Shown: piece after piece, positions 62,643 through 64,000 of the stretch | Layout: each line of letters opens with the position of its first letter | How positions within the stretch are numbered: position 1 is the first letter of the stretch | NCBI GenBank assembly: GCA_949284985.1 | Contig: CASDWY010000010.1 | Span: 1 to 64,000 of the forward strand | Direction: 5' to 3' | DNA from: an uncultured bacterium | GTDB taxonomy: Bacteria > Cyanobacteriota > Vampirovibrionia > Gastranaerophilales > Gastranaerophilaceae | Length of the DNA stretch: 64,000 bases | Made by a program: the position numbers and the translations under genes | Notes under the pieces: generated by a model | What the model saw: the letters and a program-made list of their open reading frames with translations, nothing else | The model's database searches: none | What the model was told of the DNA's origin: nothing

Positions 62643-63353
62643 ATGAAAATATTAGATTTTATTTACACAGAATTAAAAGGATGGGGAAAATACGAGCGGT
62701 TTCTTTTCCCTCTTTGCATATTTCTTATAACCTACATTTCTCTACTTTTAAATGACAATAGAATTGCGCTTCTATCCGCAATTTGTGGGATTACATATAC
62801 AATCCTTGCAGGGAAAGGCAAAATTTCTTGTTATATTTTCGGTCTAATAAGCACTATTTGTTACTCTTGGATTGCATATAAAAATACCTTTTATGGCAAT
62901 TTAGCCCTTAATTTATTATATTACTTTCCAATGCAAATTTTAGGAATTATTCATTGGAAAAAACATTTGAAAAAAGAGTCTCATGAAATAATAAAAACAA
63001 AATTACCCCCAAAAGAACAATTTTTATACTATATTACTACTCTAATTGCTGCAAGTTTAACAGCAATAATTTTAAAAAATACAACAGATTCAACTCCATA
63101 CATTGATGCAATAACTACTACTTTTTCTATATTAGGGCTTATTCTAACAGTTAAACGTTGCATAGAGCAATGGTACATATGGACAATAGTAAACACACTT
63201 TCCGCTATTATGTGGATAATAGCCTATATAAAAGGCTCCAACTGCGCTGCCACTATAATAATGTGGTGTATATATTTAATCTTAGGCTTATATTTCTTGC
63301 AGACTTGGAATAAAGAATTAAAAACAAATTCTCTAAATCAATCCCACAACTAA
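62643..63353 (+). CDS. pnuC: Nicotinamide riboside / related vitamin transporter, PnuC family
   Basis: 236 residues, seven predicted membrane helices. GNLALNLLYYFPMQILGIIHWKKH (about 85-105) and RCIEQWYIWTIVNTLSAIMWI (about 175-195) are characteristic of PnuC permeases that carry nicotinamide riboside or other B-vitamin precursors by facilitated diffusion. Substrate cannot be fixed: relatives carry thiamine or riboflavin too. No NadR kinase nearby. Confidence 0.85.
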   Translation: MKILDFIYTELKGWGKYERFLFPLCIFLITYISLLLNDNRIALLSAICGITYTILAGKGKISCYIFGLISTICYSWIAYKNTFYGNLALNLLYYFPMQILGIIHWKKHLKKESHEIIKTKLPPKEQFLYYITTLIAASLTAIILKNTTDSTPYIDAITTTFSILGLILTVKRCIEQWYIWTIVNTLSAIMWIIAYIKGSNCAATIIMWCIYLILGLYFLQTWNKELKTNSLNQSHN

Positions 63354-63368
63354 TAATACCCTAATTTA

Positions 63369-64000
63369 TTATAAAATTTTTATTTCTTCCAACGAGTTCA
63401 CTGTATAAGGAGATGTTTCTGCCAATTTTTTTCTGCTCAACTGTCCTGTCGCAACAAGTATTGTCCTTTGGACTTCAGCATTATTAGCAGCAATATAATC
63501 CATAGGCGCATCGCCTATCATTACTGTATTTAAAGGATTTGAACAAATTAGTTCCAAAGCCATTTTTACAGGTATGCCGCTCTCTTTAGTCTCTTTGGTT
63601 GATTCACGACCTATAACAACATCAAAAAGATTTTCCCAACCAAAATAATTTAACGTTAACATAGTTGATTCTTTCGAATCTGAAGTTATTACTCCAGTTT
63701 TTATCTTCTTGGCTTTCAACTTTCTTATAAAGCTAATTGCGCCATCAATCGGCTTTGTATATTTAAACATTTCTTTGTAAAAAATATTATTCACATAATC
63801 AAATATAGCTTCTAACTCATCTTCTCTTATATTTATACCAAAAGACTTTAAATCACGACAAAAAATTTGAATAATAATTGGTCTGGAATATAATGCCGTA
63901 ATACCCTTAGGAAGCATAATACCACTTGATATGTCATACCCCAACTTCAAACATAATTTAGAAAAAACTTCTGTTGAAAGATTATACCGCTTTATAATTT
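63369..64000 (-). CDS. HAD-superfamily phosphatase (5' partial)
   Basis: At least 210 residues; the frame is open to the window edge, so the N-terminus with the DxD nucleophile motif is missing. Present are the KTGVITSDSKESTM segment (motif II Ser/Thr), KESGIPVKMALELI (motif III Lys) and VMIGDAPMDYIAA (motif IV GDxxxD). The first in-frame start seen (TTG 63950) is not real because coding continues above it. Probably a phosphoglycolate phosphatase-like sugar-phosphate hydrolase; substrate open. Confidence 0.8.
   Translation of the reverse strand, partial: IIKRYNLSTEVFSKLCLKLGYDISSGIMLPKGITALYSRPIIIQIFCRDLKSFGINIREDELEAIFDYVNNIFYKEMFKYTKPIDGAISFIRKLKAKKIKTGVITSDSKESTMLTLNYFGWENLFDVVIGRESTKETKESGIPVKMALELICSNPLNTVMIGDAPMDYIAANNAEVQRTILVATGQLSRKKLAETSPYTVNSLEEIKIL

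Noticed and set aside
1-64000. CRISPR arrays, insertion sequences, rRNA genes
   Set aside because: No regularly spaced direct repeats, transposase genes or rRNA sequence were found in the window.

Overview
The window is AT-rich bacterial chromosome. It most likely comes from an obligately anaerobic, non-photosynthetic member of the cyanobacterial sister clade Vampirovibrionia/Melainabacteria (Gastranaerophilales type). The evidence is a type IV prepilin of the style common in those genomes at the left edge, an N-terminal SFKG motif in one lineage-type protein, flagellar fliS/fliT, and strictly anaerobic enzymes: two [FeFe]-hydrogenase-type proteins, class III ribonucleotide reductase and hybrid cluster protein. 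This placement is inference from gene content. Starts are often TTG with good Shine-Dalgarno sites, and a few genes look leaderless.

Layout. 0-5.7 kb: end of a prepilin, then a five-gene hydrogenase operon (thioredoxin-fold ferredoxin, PAS-bearing sensory [FeFe] hydrogenase, SpoIIE-type phosphatase, second ferredoxin, group B-like [FeFe] hydrogenase). 5.8-8 kb: three small secreted proteins, two of them degenerate M48-like pseudopeptidases; a related pair recurs at 31.4-32.7 kb. 8-13.2 kb: a YuiF-like transporter, a kinase-fold protein and nrdDG behind a structured leader. 13.5-25.5 kb: a surface-glycan island with an ATP-grasp enzyme, GT2/GT8 glycosyltransferases, an MptE-like protein, a DUF4422 protein, a split transketolase and two divergent paralogous radical SAM enzymes, ending with a short tyrosine recombinase. 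25.8-29 kb: an HprK-like kinase, PqqD-like protein and nucleotidyltransferase operon. 29.3-33.7 kb: MarR regulator, MFS exporter, the second pseudopeptidase pair and an AI-2E-family permease.

33.8-64 kb is mostly housekeeping: tRNA-Ser and tRNA-Lys, a PHP-domain protein, manC, a LysM hydrolase, an iron alcohol dehydrogenase, ilvD, hcp, a dGTPase, coaD, a histidine kinase, a CDF metal exporter, fliS/fliT, a lone ClpX-type zinc finger, ruvX, a purine nucleoside phosphorylase, two lipid-linked-sugar glycosyltransferase-type proteins, a membrane pyrophosphatase, a 3-methyladenine glycosylase, a polysialyltransferase-like protein, a PnuC transporter and a partial HAD phosphatase.

The most striking signal is a pair of perfect 18-bp inverted repeats (23849-23866 and 23965-23982) between the two divergent radical SAM paralogues. 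The repeats enclose a good promoter that now points at the left gene, and a FimB-sized tyrosine recombinase gene lies 1 kb away. This looks like an invertible promoter that would switch expression between the two enzymes. Next in interest are the sensory hydrogenase operon, the pseudopeptidase gene pairs, and the kinase/PqqD/nucleotidyltransferase operon, in which a PqqD domain occurs both fused to the kinase and as a separate gene.
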